Positions 6,757 through 17,192 of a stretch of DNA of 64,000 nt are shown here, one piece after another (the stretch's first letter is position 1; every line of letters begins with the position of its first letter). The stretch lies in assembly GCA_001790855.1 (NCBI GenBank), contig MGDH01000038.1, positions 31,133 to 95,132 of the forward strand. The letters are read 5' to 3'. A program made the position numbers and the translations under genes. A model generated the notes under the pieces. It ran no database searches. It was given only the letters and a program-made list of their open reading frames with translations, and was not told the DNA's origin. The DNA comes from Candidatus Schekmanbacteria bacterium RIFCSPLOWO2_02_FULL_38_14 (lineage in GTDB: Bacteria > Schekmanbacteria > GWA2-38-11).

Positions 6757-9700
6757 TTAATCAAGAACCTCCCGCACTTTTCTGAGGAGGGCGGTTGGCG
6801 AAATGGGTTTTGTGACAAAGCTCAAGCCGTCTTTCAAGATACCTTTTTCCCTGATAATATCTGCCGCATATCCGCTGATGAAAAGCACCTTCATTGACGG
6901 GCATATTTTTATTATCTCATCATATGCCTCTTTTCCGTTCTTCTTGGGCATTATAATATCAAAGAGCAGGAGCTGTATGCTGTCCCTGTGCTCAATAAAT
7001 TTATCCACCGCTTCCTGACCGTCCTGCGCAAGGATTACGGTATACCCGGACTCACTGAGCACCTCGCTCGTCAGCTTCTGAAGCATCTTGTCATCTTCAG
7101 CTACAAGCACTGTTTCAGTGCCATTGGGAATTAGCTTATTTTCCATGCTTTTTTCATCTGCGGTTTCTTTTTTTACAAGCGCAAGCGGGAGGTATATCCT
7201 GAATGTCGTTCCCTCTCCCGGCTCGCTGTAGACATTGATGTAGCCATCGTGCTGTTTTATTATGCCGTAAGCCATTGAAAGACCAAGCCCTGTCCCCTTG
7301 CCAACTTTTTTGGTAGTGAAAAACGGCTCGAATATCTTTTTCTTTGTCTCTTCATCCATTCCAATCCCTGTATCAGTTGCCGACATTATGGCGTATTTTC
7401 CCGGTTTTCCGTAGCTATGAGCTATTATGAATTCACTGTCAATCTCTGTCAGTGCAGTCTCAATGGTCAGCATGCCCCCTTTTGGCATTGCATCCCGCGC
7501 ATTGGTCGCAAGGTTCATTATCACCTGCTCAATCTGGGATGAATCAGCAAGGATGTTGACATCGCTTTCATTCAGTACAATCCTAATCTTTATATCCTCG
7601 CCTATAACCCTTACTAAAAACTTCTGCACCTTTCTGATGATTTCATTCAGGTCCACAGGCTTTATATCAGTAATCTGCTTGCGGCTGAAGGTAAGGAGGC
7701 TTTGGGTTAGCTGAGATGCCTGTTCTGCGGCTTCAAGCACGTGTTTGATATTCAGGCGATTGGGACTATCCTGCTCCATATTATTCATTGCTATAGAGGC
7801 ATAACCTATGATTGCCGTAAGCATATTGTTGAAGTCGTGAGCAATCCCGCCTGCAAGCGTGCCCACTGCCTCCATCTTCTGAGACTGGCGGAACTGGTTC
7901 TCAATCTGTCTTCGCTTGGTAACGTCAATATCTACACCTCTATATCCCAGAAGGGTTCCTTTGCTATCAAGAACAGGCACGCCGGCTGTTTCTATTATTA
8001 CTATGTTGCCCTGCTTATGAACACTCTGATTGGAAAATCCTTTAAAGGTTTGTTTGCGGGCAAAATACTCAAAAGCTGCTGTTTTAATCTTCTCTTTTAC
8101 ATCAGGAGCAAAGAAATTATAAAAGTATTTTTTCCCAATAATTTCTTCAGGCTTGTAGCCGAGAATTTTCTCAACAACCGGGCTTATATACGTATATAAA
8201 CCAACAGCGTTGACTTCCCAAATACATTCTTCTTTGCTTTCGGTTATCTGTCTGAACCGTTCTTCGCTTTTTCTCAGCGTTTTCTCTATCTGGCTGCGCA
8301 AGAGCGTAATTCCTACGCTTGCTCCAAGCCACTCAAAGAAATGGATTGTCTCAAGGGTGAAGCGGTTGCGCCGCCGGTCGTTTAATTGCAGAAGCCCGAT
8401 AATCTCTTTGTCTGAACGCAGGGGTATGAGCGCAACAGATTCGTAGCCCTCGTTGTTGCAGCGGTTTTGCATACGGGCAAGACAATTTATATCAGTAGTT
8501 GTTTTCAGGAGGTCTGTGGTGCTGTTTGTCCAGAAACTTCCCCCTTTGGTGAAGAATGGCAGCTTTGCATCGGTCCTGCCGTACAGGATGTTTCCGCACA
8601 TACATTCAAGGAACGGTTTCCCGTCTTTGTCGCATACAATATTCCCTAACTCATCTCTTGAGTAGAGGGAATTCTCGGCTTGCAGAAAACTCCCGGTAAA
8701 GCCATTTGCCTTGTAGTACGGAAAGTCGCTTCCCTCTCGCAGGCGGATTGCAACGGCTTCTATGCCTGTTGTATTTTTGACCAGAAAAAGAATGTCGTTG
8801 ATTGCGTCCGAAGTTGTCTCGTGACGGTTCAGAATGTCAAGCACATTGTGGGAGAGCCGCTCCCGTTTTTCAGCTTCCTTGCGCTCGGTGATGTCCTGCA
8901 CAACGGCAATGTGATAGTCGGGGGTATTACCCGATTCCCACATCGGGGACACAGCGAGGCTTACCCACGCAAGCGAGCCATCCTTGCAAATATACCTCTT
9001 TTCCATTGTGAACTCGCGAATCCTGCCAGTCTTGAACATTTCCATGTTTTCCATATCTGCCTGCAGGTCATCGGGATGAGTGATGGTCGGAAAATCAAGT
9101 TGTTTCATCTCATCGCTGGTATAGCCGACAATTTCACAATACTTTCGGTTGATACGGACAAATCGTCCTGTTGCGGTTTCTATCTCTGCCACGCCGACTG
9201 ATGCCTGTTCAAAAAGCACGCGGTACCGCTCTTCGCTCTTTCTCAATACCTTAGCCGCTTCATACATTTTTCTGTAAAAACTCATACTTTGTTGCCGCCA
9301 GATGAACCATGTTGCCATACCCACACTGATCAGCAGGGTGACAACGAGAATGACTGTGACCCATAGTTGCTCCTGCAATGGAGCGTACACTTCTTCAGAA
9401 TCCATCCGGGAAACCAGAAACCACGGAGAATCCGGAATGGCACCCACTGCTGCCAGCACCGGTGAGCCTCTATAGTCAATGCCTTCCACCACGCCTTTCT
9501 GACCTGAAACTGCCATTACTTCAGGCTGTTTCTTTCTGTTCAAGGAAGCACGAAGAGTGAGGGCGGTATTTTTTTGAAACCTCAATTCATTAAGAAAGAC
9601 GGCTTCGTTTCCTTCCCTGCGGATTATCAGGGTTTCTGCTGTTTTGCTGGGTGTTGGCCAGCGCTGGATAAAAGGGTAGAGATAGGAATAAGGATTAATC

Positions 9701-10284
9701 CGCAGGAAGAGGACACCTATCGGTACTCCGCCGGGGCGCGTATCGATAATCGGGACGAGAAGTCCGAGGCGTATATCACGGCTGATATTGTGCCGGTAAA
9801 AATCCATGAACCTCATTTGCCCTGAACGCAGGGTTTCAGCAACATGTTGTTTTACAGCAGATGAGAGGGGTTCTGTTGTGGCGGGAACCGATAACCGCAC
9901 ATCTCCATTGGCGTCGAGCAGACGGACCCGGTCATAGTTATAGTTTGCCCGTATTTGACTGATCCATATATGGAGCTCTTTTTGCAGATTCATATTCCCG
10001 GGATTTTTGAAATAGCGCTGTACTATTGCTGCGAAGGAGGCATTTTTGTAAAAGATTTCGCCATTATCAAAACGTTCTTTTCTCCACAGCTTAATCTCGC
10101 TTATTTTAAGCTCCGCAATGGCGGAAAGCTGGTTTTCCATCTCGATACGGCGGTGTTTTTCGTAATTCCGGCAATAGAGATAACCTGTTGTGATTATGCC
10201 TGCGGATAGGATGATAAAAACAAGAATAAGAAAATACGGAGTGCGTTTCTCTTTTATATCTTGAGTTTCCATTGATAAGGTCAT
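6757..10284 (-). CDS. Hybrid sensor histidine kinase (Cache-PAS-GAF-PAS-HisKA-HATPase-REC)
   Basis: Membrane-bound two-component sensor, about 1175 aa. Order: TM1 (about 19-40), a periplasmic double-Cache-like sensor, TM2 (about 310-332), PAS ([19 protein letters not shown]...), a GAF domain (about 480-660, with Cys residues ECMCGN and ARMQNRC), a second PAS, HisKA ([15 protein letters not shown], phospho-His), HATPase_c ([25 protein letters not shown]) and a C-terminal receiver ([19 protein letters not shown] with the acceptor Asp, TKPIS). The ligand is unknown. The start could be ATG 10284 or ATG 10272; neither has a strong ribosome site. No separate response regulator is adjacent, so output may go through a phosphorelay. 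It faces the RAYT element. Confidence 0.9.
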   Translation of the reverse strand: MTLSMETQDIKEKRTPYFLILVFIILSAGIITTGYLYCRNYEKHRRIEMENQLSAIAELKISEIKLWRKERFDNGEIFYKNASFAAIVQRYFKNPGNMNLQKELHIWISQIRANYNYDRVRLLDANGDVRLSVPATTEPLSSAVKQHVAETLRSGQMRFMDFYRHNISRDIRLGLLVPIIDTRPGGVPIGVLFLRINPYSYLYPFIQRWPTPSKTAETLIIRREGNEAVFLNELRFQKNTALTLRASLNRKKQPEVMAVSGQKGVVEGIDYRGSPVLAAVGAIPDSPWFLVSRMDSEEVYAPLQEQLWVTVILVVTLLISVGMATWFIWRQQSMSFYRKMYEAAKVLRKSEERYRVLFEQASVGVAEIETATGRFVRINRKYCEIVGYTSDEMKQLDFPTITHPDDLQADMENMEMFKTGRIREFTMEKRYICKDGSLAWVSLAVSPMWESGNTPDYHIAVVQDITERKEAEKRERLSHNVLDILNRHETTSDAINDILFLVKNTTGIEAVAIRLREGSDFPYYKANGFTGSFLQAENSLYSRDELGNIVCDKDGKPFLECMCGNILYGRTDAKLPFFTKGGSFWTNSTTDLLKTTTDINCLARMQNRCNNEGYESVALIPLRSDKEIIGLLQLNDRRRNRFTLETIHFFEWLGASVGITLLRSQIEKTLRKSEERFRQITESKEECIWEVNAVGLYTYISPVVEKILGYKPEEIIGKKYFYNFFAPDVKEKIKTAAFEYFARKQTFKGFSNQSVHKQGNIVIIETAGVPVLDSKGTLLGYRGVDIDVTKRRQIENQFRQSQKMEAVGTLAGGIAHDFNNMLTAIIGYASIAMNNMEQDSPNRLNIKHVLEAAEQASQLTQSLLTFSRKQITDIKPVDLNEIIRKVQKFLVRVIGEDIKIRIVLNESDVNILADSSQIEQVIMNLATNARDAMPKGGMLTIETALTEIDSEFIIAHSYGKPGKYAIMSATDTGIGMDEETKKKIFEPFFTTKKVGKGTGLGLSMAYGIIKQHDGYINVYSEPGEGTTFRIYLPLALVKKETADEKSMENKLIPNGTETVLVAEDDKMLQKLTSEVLSESGYTVILAQDGQEAVDKFIEHRDSIQLLLFDIIMPKKNGKEAYDEIIKICPSMKVLFISGYAADIIREKGILKDGLSFVTKPISPTALLRKVREVLD

Positions 10285-10354
10285 CAAGCTTTCTTATTAA
10301 AACCAAAATACACTAGACAGCTATCAGGTATTACTGCCATTGTCAAGAAGGAAT

Positions 10355-11109
10355 AAAAGGGGACGGTTCTCTTTTTCAGTTGACACGGCAATGATATGAT
10401 GATAATAAGAAACTCATGCCAAGGATTGCGAGGATTATCAAGGAAAGCGGAGTCTTTCATGTTATCTCCAGAGGAAACAACAAACAGAATATCTTCCATG
10501 ACGAGCAGGACTTTGAAAAGTTTTTAGAAATTTTAGACCTTCACAAGAAAGCAAAGCCTTTCTACCTTTATCATTATGCGCTCCTTAATAACCATTTTCA
10601 TCTGTTGTTAGAGCCAAAAGCCGGTCAGACAATATCAAAGATTTTGCAGGGAATTAAACTTAGCTATGTTTATCACTACCGGAAGAAATACAGCTATTAT
10701 GGCCACTTATTTCAGGATCGTTTTAAGAGTATCCTTATACAAAAAGAGGATTATCTTCTTTCCTGCGGCGCATATATAGAACTTAACCCTGTGAGAGCCG
10801 GAATAGCAAATAAGCCCGAGGGATATCCTTATAGCAGTTATTATTTTTACGCCCATGGTCAGAAGAATCCATTAATAGAGCCAAATCCTTTCTATCCGGG
10901 ACTTGCTAAAAGCAGTGAAGTGCGGCAGAAACGGTATAAAGAATTTATAGAAAGTCAGCTTAAGAAAAAAGAGAGCTATAGCGCAGGAAATTATATTGGC
11001 ACAAAGAGGTTTGAGAAGAAGATGAAAGATTTATATGGAATTGAAAAAAACTCACCCAAAAGAGGAAGACCGAAAAAAGATGTCTGAAAAAGAAAACCGT
11101 CCCCTTTTT
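10355..11109. mobile_element. RAYT (REP-associated tyrosine transposase) element with 25-bp inverted repeats
   Basis: A 755-bp unit. The left end (10355-10379) and right end (11084-11108) are inverted repeats of one another over 25 bp with a single mismatch (core GGGGACGGTT(C/T)TCTTTTTCAG). The unit contains one HUH transposase gene. The right repeat runs past the transposase stop and into the coding sequence of the next gene. Confidence 0.8.
10416..11087 (+). CDS. REP-associated tyrosine transposase (Y1/HUH)
   Basis: Single-strand DNA transposase/nuclease of the Y1 family, 223 aa. It starts MPRIARIIKESGVFHVISRGN, the usual RAYT N-terminus. The HUH motif is NNHFHLLLEP (His-hydrophobic-His), with QDRFKSILIQKEDYLLSCGAYIELNPVRAG carrying the downstream conserved region; the catalytic Tyr is probably among the Tyr residues of the YVYHYRKKYSYYGHLF region or later. 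The Lys/Arg-rich tail (KRGRPKKDV) could bind DNA. It is intact and flanked by inverted repeats, so it may be active. Its stop codon overlaps the start codon of the following HD-GYP gene (ATGTCTGA). Confidence 0.9.
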   Translation: MPRIARIIKESGVFHVISRGNNKQNIFHDEQDFEKFLEILDLHKKAKPFYLYHYALLNNHFHLLLEPKAGQTISKILQGIKLSYVYHYRKKYSYYGHLFQDRFKSILIQKEDYLLSCGAYIELNPVRAGIANKPEGYPYSSYYFYAHGQKNPLIEPNPFYPGLAKSSEVRQKRYKEFIESQLKKKESYSAGNYIGTKRFEKKMKDLYGIEKNSPKRGRPKKDV

Positions 11110-12420
11110 CATGAAGAATTAACTCCTGAAAATATTACCTACAGAAGCCGTCTGGTCTTCTGCGTAATTTCCATTATACCGCTGGTAACAATGACCTATC
11201 TGTCCTATAAGTATGTTTTCCCTTTTCTTGATTCAAGAGGAGATGACACGTTAAAAATATCAGCAATAAGCATTATTATACTGTCTGTATTCTTATCTGT
11301 TTTTGGCTACCTCTTTTCCCAGAGAGACGGGAACCGTACAATAAAGGCAATGGGGAGAACAAACAGGCAGCTTGCAACGCTCTTCAAGGTTGCAAATTCC
11401 TTAAGCAGCACAGTTCACATAGATATAATCCTTAAAGAAATTTTAGAATCAGGCACAAAACTTATTGAAGGGGAATCAGGAACAATTTTTCTCAGGGAGA
11501 ACGGGAATTTAATCTGCAGGGAAGTTGCTGGTTCTGCAAAAAACAGGAATAAAGGGAAAGAGTTGCCGGTTAATGGAAGCCCTTATGAAAATGTAATCCT
11601 GAAAAAAGATATCCTGATTTTTAACAAAACAAGTGATTCAGGAGAAATAAATTCTTTTCCTGCTGGAAAGTTTTCTGACAAGAACGATTGGTTTGATGAC
11701 TCAGTGAATTCGCTGATATGCTTACCTTTAATTTATAATGATGAAGCTATTGGCATTCTTGAGGTGTTTAACAAGAAGGGAAAAAAGGGGTTTGATGAAA
11801 CTGATAAAAAACTGCTTGAGAATCTTGCAGTACAGGCATCAATTTCAATCAAAAATGCTGAATTCTATGATAACCAGAATAATTTCTCAATCCATATGCT
11901 TGAGCTTCTGGTGAGCGCTATGGAAGATAATGTGGCGTGGGAAGGACACCTGCACAACGTGGCAAGGTATTGCAATTTTATAAGCAGGAAACTGAATCTT
12001 CCGGAGAGTGAAAGAAAGAACCTTCATTTTGCAGCCCTCCTTCACGATATAGGAATGCTCAAAATCGAACCTATATCAAGGACAGTTCCTGAAGAATTCC
12101 AAAAACATCCTGCGATAGGCAGTGAGATGATAAAACCAATAACAATATGGAAGAAAATCCACCCTATTATTCTGCACCACCACGAAAATTTTGATGGCTC
12201 AGGTTATCCGGAAAAACTTAAAGGGGAAGAAATTCCGATTGGCGCAAGAATTATACATGTAGTTGAAGCTTATGATACATTGACAAACGAGGAGACTTAC
12301 TCAGGAGTATTGAGCCGTGATGAAGCTATGAAAGAGCTTGAAAGATGTGCCGGAACAAAATATGACCCAAAAATTATAAATGTGTTTCTTGCGGTTTTGA
12401 AAGAGCAGGAAGCTCAATAG
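11080..12420 (+). CDS. GAF/HD-GYP cyclic-di-GMP phosphodiesterase-like membrane protein
   Basis: Probable c-di-GMP phosphodiesterase, about 446 aa. Two N-terminal TM helices (LVFCVISIIPLVTMTYLSY and ISAISIIILSVFLSVFGYLF), a GAF domain (about 95-260, beginning LATLFKVANSLSS) and a C-terminal HD-GYP domain with ALLHDIGML, the following HPAIG, HHHENFDGSGYP and ARIIHVVEAYDTLT. The GYP signature is intact. The ATG at 11080 lies inside the RAYT element; codons 2-10 come from its right terminal repeat, so the original start was probably lost. An alternative ATG at 11035 overlaps the transposase gene further. The 3' end overlaps the convergent kinase gene by 47 bp. Confidence 0.88.
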   Translation: MSEKENRPLFHEELTPENITYRSRLVFCVISIIPLVTMTYLSYKYVFPFLDSRGDDTLKISAISIIILSVFLSVFGYLFSQRDGNRTIKAMGRTNRQLATLFKVANSLSSTVHIDIILKEILESGTKLIEGESGTIFLRENGNLICREVAGSAKNRNKGKELPVNGSPYENVILKKDILIFNKTSDSGEINSFPAGKFSDKNDWFDDSVNSLICLPLIYNDEAIGILEVFNKKGKKGFDETDKKLLENLAVQASISIKNAEFYDNQNNFSIHMLELLVSAMEDNVAWEGHLHNVARYCNFISRKLNLPESERKNLHFAALLHDIGMLKIEPISRTVPEEFQKHPAIGSEMIKPITIWKKIHPIILHHHENFDGSGYPEKLKGEEIPIGARIIHVVEAYDTLTNEETYSGVLSRDEAMKELERCAGTKYDPKIINVFLAVLKEQEAQ

Positions 12421-14968
12421 TAAATGTTGTTCCCTCACCAATCCTGCTTTTAACTGATATGTTCCCTCCGTGGTCTCTTACTATTCCGTGGCAAATACTT
12501 AAGCCAAGTCCTGTCCCTTTGCCGACATCTTTAGTGGTAAAAAAGGGGTCAAAAATCTTTTTAATATTTTCTTCTGAAATTCCAGTTCCTGTATCAGAGA
12601 CTTCTATTATTATTTTATCATCAACCTGCTCTGTTTTTATTTTCAAGCTCCTTTCCCCATCCTGTTTTTCCAAAAGGGAATGATGGGCATTCTGGGTAAG
12701 GTTTAATATGACTGACTGAAGCTGGTTTAAATCCCCAGCGATTTTAGATATGCCTCTTTTCAACTCTTTTATAACCTTTATACCGCCTGATTCCATTTCA
12801 TACTGGTTTAAAGCCAATGTGTTGTCTATGACTTCGTTTATGCTGACAGATGTTTTCGTTGTTTCATGTTTTCTTGAAAATTTTAAAAGGTTAGAGATGA
12901 TATTCTTGCATCTGTTTGACTGCTCATAAATTATTTTTAACCTTTCCGCAGTCTTTGCTCCATGGCTGCTGTCCTTTAGGAGAAGCTCTGAATACCCAAT
13001 AATTCCTGTGAGAGGGTTGTTGAGTTCGTGGGCAACTCCGGATATGAGTCTTCCTGTTGCAGAGAGCTTTTCTGCCTGGAAGAGCTGTTCCTGAAGCAGT
13101 CTCATTTCCCTCATGTCCCTGAAAACAGCCATTACTGCAAAGAAATTGCCGTTTTTATCTTTAAGCAAAGTTCTTCGCGAGCTTGCAGGTATCAGCTCTC
13201 CGTTTTTTGCAAACAGGTCTACTTCCCATATTGTATTATCAGATTGTTCTTCTTTGAATTTTGCAAAAGATTTCTTGATATTATTTTTGTTGGTTTTAGG
13301 ATAATATTTTGTTCCGTATTTTCCAATAAGTTCTTCGCCCTTATATCCCAGCAGTTTGCAGAAGTATTGATTGACCCGGAGGATTTTGCCATTCAAATCA
13401 GTCACAACCATTCCATCAGACATAGATGAAAAAACAATGCTTAAAAATTCTTCTGATTTCATTAAAGCGTCCTCTGCATGCTTGCGCTCTTCTTCCACTC
13501 CAATTGCTGAGGCGAGAATTCCAATGAGCTTTTTGTCTTCTTCGCTTGGAACGAAGTCCTGTTGAAAAACGACGCAGAGTGAACCAACATAGGCTCCACT
13601 AAATTTTACTGCCTTCCCAATGTAGCTCTGCAATTTGTAGCGAGTAACGTAGGGATCTGTTTTTGCGTATGGGCTCTCCAAGAGATTCCGTAAAACGAAA
13701 ACTTCATCACTGTGCTTATTGATTATGTCATAACAAATGTGTCCCTCAGGGTTATCTGCAGGATTATAGTCAGAAGGCACATTCCATTGTCCCCAAGAGC
13801 AGAGGGTTCCTTTATCAAGGCGGTTGTAGAGTGCAGCAGTTGCTCCAAATGATTCTCCACAAAGCGCAGTAAGATGATTGATGTTTTCAAGTGCATTCTT
13901 TCCAAAGTTTAAAAAGCACTCATTAACCTTTGCCAGTCGTTCTTCCATTCGTTTCCGGTCAGTAATATCCCGACACAGACTTAATATTTTTTTACCTTCT
14001 GGAGTTTCAATTACAGTAGCGTTAATTTCAATCGGTGTTATATTGCCATTTTTGTCCACATAATCAATCTCAAGATTTCTAACAAATCCCTTTAGACCAC
14101 ATTTCTTTACCTCTTCTGCATTTCGCTCCAGGTCATACTCTGCTGTCCATTCGATTACGCTTCGCCCTAATATTTCATCCAGAGAGTGATGCCCTGATAA
14201 TTTTACATATTCTGAATTTGCATCAACGACTCTGCCCTGTAAATCTACAATCAGATACCCCGTATTTGTAGTTTCAATCAGGGTTCTATACTTTTCTTCA
14301 CTTTTACCCAGTGTCTTTTCAAACTCGGCGCGCTCCTTTTCCCATTTGCGTATTGCCCATATTGAAAGTATCCACGATATAAAAACAACAATCCCGCCCA
14401 GCAGGCTTGTAGCAAAGAAAAACAGACGGGTCTTTTTCGCTTCTCTCAGAGAATCTTTCAACTCTGTTTTCAAATATTCAACTGCCTTATCTATGCCTTG
14501 AGAATAAATCCTCTTTTGCTCATTGTATTCTGTTCCGTTAAAGATTTCCAATGCCTCTGATGACCTTCCATTGCGAACCAAAGCAAATGCTTTCCTCTCC
14601 ATTTCAACAAGTTTCCTGTTTGCATTCTCTGTTTCCTTTATGCAGTCAGCAACCTCAGAGGCTTCCTGGAAGATAGCAATGGTCTTTTTAATCAGCTCGT
14701 CTAACTCCTTTTCTGCTTTATTATATCTTTTTTCATATTTAATGTCTCCGGTTGCTGCTGCCATTTTTGCAGACATGGTCAGCATCTCGTCATAAAAGAG
14801 AATTTTTTCAGTATTGCCTACAAAGATAAAATTTCTTTTCTGGATTTTCTCATCAGTTTTCTGGAAAGAAAAGAACTCCCATCCAATAACTGCGATAAGG
14901 AGAATGGTTACAGCTAATGCTGCTGTGAGGGAGATGAATACTAATCTTTGGAAACCTTTATTGTCCAT
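12374..14968 (-). CDS. PAS-domain sensor histidine kinase
   Basis: Membrane histidine kinase, about 864 aa from the ATG at 14968 (MDNKGFQRLVFIS). A longer reading from 15214 would run into the divergent LOG gene and has no supporting start. TM1 about 7-30, a helical periplasmic region with Lys/Glu-rich helices like a four-helix-bundle sensor, TM2 about 182-205, PAS (EEKYRTLIETTNTGYLIVD), a GAF-like segment (FGATAALYNRLDKGTLCSWG), a second PAS (SIVFSSMSDGMVVTD), HisKA (GRLISGVAHELNNPLTGI) and HATPase_c ([27 protein letters not shown]). No receiver. Its tail overlaps the HD-GYP gene on the other strand, suggesting the two are expressed antagonistically or read through. Confidence 0.9.
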   Translation of the reverse strand: MDNKGFQRLVFISLTAALAVTILLIAVIGWEFFSFQKTDEKIQKRNFIFVGNTEKILFYDEMLTMSAKMAAATGDIKYEKRYNKAEKELDELIKKTIAIFQEASEVADCIKETENANRKLVEMERKAFALVRNGRSSEALEIFNGTEYNEQKRIYSQGIDKAVEYLKTELKDSLREAKKTRLFFFATSLLGGIVVFISWILSIWAIRKWEKERAEFEKTLGKSEEKYRTLIETTNTGYLIVDLQGRVVDANSEYVKLSGHHSLDEILGRSVIEWTAEYDLERNAEEVKKCGLKGFVRNLEIDYVDKNGNITPIEINATVIETPEGKKILSLCRDITDRKRMEERLAKVNECFLNFGKNALENINHLTALCGESFGATAALYNRLDKGTLCSWGQWNVPSDYNPADNPEGHICYDIINKHSDEVFVLRNLLESPYAKTDPYVTRYKLQSYIGKAVKFSGAYVGSLCVVFQQDFVPSEEDKKLIGILASAIGVEEERKHAEDALMKSEEFLSIVFSSMSDGMVVTDLNGKILRVNQYFCKLLGYKGEELIGKYGTKYYPKTNKNNIKKSFAKFKEEQSDNTIWEVDLFAKNGELIPASSRRTLLKDKNGNFFAVMAVFRDMREMRLLQEQLFQAEKLSATGRLISGVAHELNNPLTGIIGYSELLLKDSSHGAKTAERLKIIYEQSNRCKNIISNLLKFSRKHETTKTSVSINEVIDNTLALNQYEMESGGIKVIKELKRGISKIAGDLNQLQSVILNLTQNAHHSLLEKQDGERSLKIKTEQVDDKIIIEVSDTGTGISEENIKKIFDPFFTTKDVGKGTGLGLSICHGIVRDHGGNISVKSRIGEGTTFTIELPALSKPQETHL

Positions 14969-15139
14969 AATGCTTAGCAGTAAATATTTTTTTGCAGAAG
15001 AAAATCCACATTGATTTATTAGATTAAAACAAAATATAGTTGAAGTCAATGAATTTGATATGGCACTATATAAGGCTGATAGATTGAAAAGAAAGACAGG
15101 GCTAATATATAATATTTTTTCATTAAGGAGATAATATTT

Positions 15140-15814
15140 ATGAATGAGTTCAAGACAAGTGATATCTGGATGATATTTAAAATAATGGGAGAGTTTGTTG
15201 AGGGTTTTGAGCACTTTAAGGATATAGGTCCTGCTGTATCGATATTTGGAAGCGCGAGGCTAAAAAAGAATAATAAATATTACAGGCTTGCCCAGAAGGT
15301 TTCTGAGGCTCTTTCAAAAGAAGGTTTTTCAGTCATTACAGGAGGAGGACCGGGAATAATGGAGGCTTCAAACTTGGGGGCAAGAAAGGGGAAAGGAAAA
15401 TCCATTGGATTAAATATAGTGCTCCCTCAGGAACAGGTTCCAAACAAGTATGCAAATGTGTCAATGACTTTTGATTATTTTTTTGCAAGAAAAGTAATGT
15501 TTGTTAAATATGCCTGCGGATATGTGATTTTCCCCGGAGGATTCGGGACAATGGATGAAGTCTTTGAAGCCCTGACTCTCATCCAGACCGGAAAAATATC
15601 AAACTTTCCTGTAATTCTTGTAGGGAAAAAATACTGGTCAGGCTTAATAAAATGGATTAAAACAGTGATGTTAAAAGGAGGGACTATTTCAGCTGAAGAT
15701 TTAAATCTTTTATACCTCACTAATGATCCTCAGGAAGTAATAAAACTTATATCCAATTTCTATAAAGAAAATGGGATTAAAGAAGAATACAAAAGATTCA
15801 GGGTTATGATGTGA
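15140..15814 (+). CDS. LOG-family (TIGR00730) nucleotide phosphoribohydrolase-like protein
   Basis: Rossmann-fold protein of 224 aa related to LONELY GUY enzymes, which release the base from cytokinin riboside or other nucleoside 5'-monophosphates. Motifs: SIFGSARLK near residue 33, GGGPGIMEA and PGGFGTMDEVFE, the last being the PGGxGTxxE signature of the active site. A strong ribosome site (AAGGAG) lies 9 bases before the ATG. In bacteria these are probably nucleotide salvage or housekeeping enzymes. The last 11 bp overlap the convergent amidotransferase gene. Confidence 0.88.
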   Translation: MNEFKTSDIWMIFKIMGEFVEGFEHFKDIGPAVSIFGSARLKKNNKYYRLAQKVSEALSKEGFSVITGGGPGIMEASNLGARKGKGKSIGLNIVLPQEQVPNKYANVSMTFDYFFARKVMFVKYACGYVIFPGGFGTMDEVFEALTLIQTGKISNFPVILVGKKYWSGLIKWIKTVMLKGGTISAEDLNLLYLTNDPQEVIKLISNFYKENGIKEEYKRFRVMM

Positions 15815-16595
15815 GTTTTCTGAAAGCCTCAAAGATTACATCTCCGTCCTCGGACCTTTCAGGGTGGAATTGTGTTGCAATCATTGGGTAATCTTTTAAC
15901 TCTATCATTTCTATTGCTTTGTCTTCAGCCTCAGCGATTGAAATCAGGTTTTCCCCGAGCTTTCCTACTGCCTGATGATGGGATGTTCCGACTTTTAAAA
16001 ACTCAGCATTGCTCAGTTTTTTAAAGAGGGAATCATTTTTGATTTTAAGCAGATGGGCATTGGGTCTGTTGTCTCTTTTATGGCTTTTAAATCCGGATTT
16101 CAGGGTTCCTTGATGAGCAATGTTTATAATCTGTAATCCTCTGCAAATGGCAAGGACAGGAAGATTTTTTTCAACAGATTTTTTGTACAGGAATATTTCA
16201 AAATTATCTCTCCGCAAATCAGGCTTGTATGCAGATTTTTTATCTCCTCCGTATAAATCAGGAGTAATATCATTTCCTCCGCTCAGCACAACCCCTCCCA
16301 AAAACTCTTTATCAATGAGAGCTTCAGTTTCTTCGTTTGTTAAAAAAGCTGATATGATTATATTGAGTTTCAAGTTTGCAAGTGCAGTTGCTAAATCTTT
16401 CCATATTCCATAATAACCTTTTTTATAACTTGGTGTTACGAGGATAAAGGGATAATTGTTTTTAAAAGGAATATCTTTTAAACTCCAGAGAACTTTTTTT
16501 TCTTCTGTCTCTTTAAAGGCATACTCCATTTTTGCCCTGTTTGGAATTTTTATTAAGTGAGCCTGTTCTATCCTGTATCCATTTAAGTTTTCCAT
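15804..16595 (-). CDS. PuuD-like class I glutamine amidotransferase / gamma-glutamyl hydrolase
   Basis: Peptidase C26-type hydrolase of about 263 aa. The nucleophile elbow LAICRGLQIINIA carries the catalytic Cys, GGVVLSGGNDITPDLYG is the PuuD-type oxyanion/Gly region, and ATQFHPERSED supplies the His and Glu of the triad. The first 60 residues are an extension without family matches. The ATG at 16595 follows an AACAGG site; a TTG seven codons upstream is less likely. Likely role: cleaving gamma-glutamyl amides in polyamine or amino-acid catabolism; substrate not determined. No polyamine genes are nearby. Confidence 0.82.
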   Translation of the reverse strand: MENLNGYRIEQAHLIKIPNRAKMEYAFKETEEKKVLWSLKDIPFKNNYPFILVTPSYKKGYYGIWKDLATALANLKLNIIISAFLTNEETEALIDKEFLGGVVLSGGNDITPDLYGGDKKSAYKPDLRRDNFEIFLYKKSVEKNLPVLAICRGLQIINIAHQGTLKSGFKSHKRDNRPNAHLLKIKNDSLFKKLSNAEFLKVGTSHHQAVGKLGENLISIAEAEDKAIEMIELKDYPMIATQFHPERSEDGDVIFEAFRKLTS

Positions 16596-16697
16596 ATCCT
16601 GTTCTCGACTATTCAAAAAGTCCTTCCTGTCATTGCGAGACTTGATTTCTTCTCTACTCTGCCTATACTATGATTATGATATAGAGTTCATTACCAC

Positions 16698-16755
16698 AAT
16701 AGGTGGGACATTCTTGTTCCGCAAGGACTGGGTTAGAAAACCCCGTCTATCGAGG
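16698..16755. repeat. ~60-bp palindromic element, copy A
   Basis: The core GGTTAGAAAACCC with CATTCTTGTTCCGCAAGGAC matches, in inverse orientation, the element at 30616-30677. Its end (ATCGAGGTGATG) supplies the Shine-Dalgarno of the next gene. Confidence 0.6.
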
Positions 16756-16761
16756 TGATGA

Positions 16762-17133
16762 ATGTTCAATATAGACAATAGACTCATGAGACTAACAAAA
16801 TTAATAATTTTTATTACCTTAATCTTTTTTTTATTTTCCTTTTCATGTGACTATACTAATGAGAATTCAAACCAGAAGAGTCAAGAAAAAAGCAAGGAAG
16901 AAAAAATCAAAGAGAAGGATTATTTTAAGGGAAAACCCCCGGCTCCTTATAAGAAACCAAAGGATTTAGAAGATAAAATAAAAGACCTTTTTACCCCTGA
17001 TGAGGTTTTTCCAATAAGGGGTTTTGCGAGGAAGGTTAAAAACCTCCTTGAGGAGTTAATCCGGTGGAATTTTGATGTTGAATCTTTCAAAAAAGGGGAT
17101 GAATCTGAAAAAAAGAAAGAAAAAAAGCAGTAG
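16762..17133 (+). CDS. Small charged putative lipoprotein
   Basis: Unrecognised 123-aa protein. A hydrophobic segment (about 10-28: LTKLIIFITLIFFLFSFSC) ends in an FSFSC lipobox-like Cys, followed by a Lys/Glu-rich low-complexity stretch and a short ordered-looking part (DEVFPIRGFARKVKNLLEEL), then a Lys-rich tail. The start at 16762 is chosen for GAGGTGATGA immediately upstream; a Met at 16786 would place the signal sequence closer to the N-terminus and is also possible. The ribosome site lies in a palindromic repeat. No function can be assigned. Confidence 0.55.
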   Translation: MFNIDNRLMRLTKLIIFITLIFFLFSFSCDYTNENSNQKSQEKSKEEKIKEKDYFKGKPPAPYKKPKDLEDKIKDLFTPDEVFPIRGFARKVKNLLEELIRWNFDVESFKKGDESEKKKEKKQ

Positions 17134-17192
17134 TGTTAGCAAAGCAAGACTTTGCGGCTACATTTTACAATCTACAATCCAAAATCACTTTT

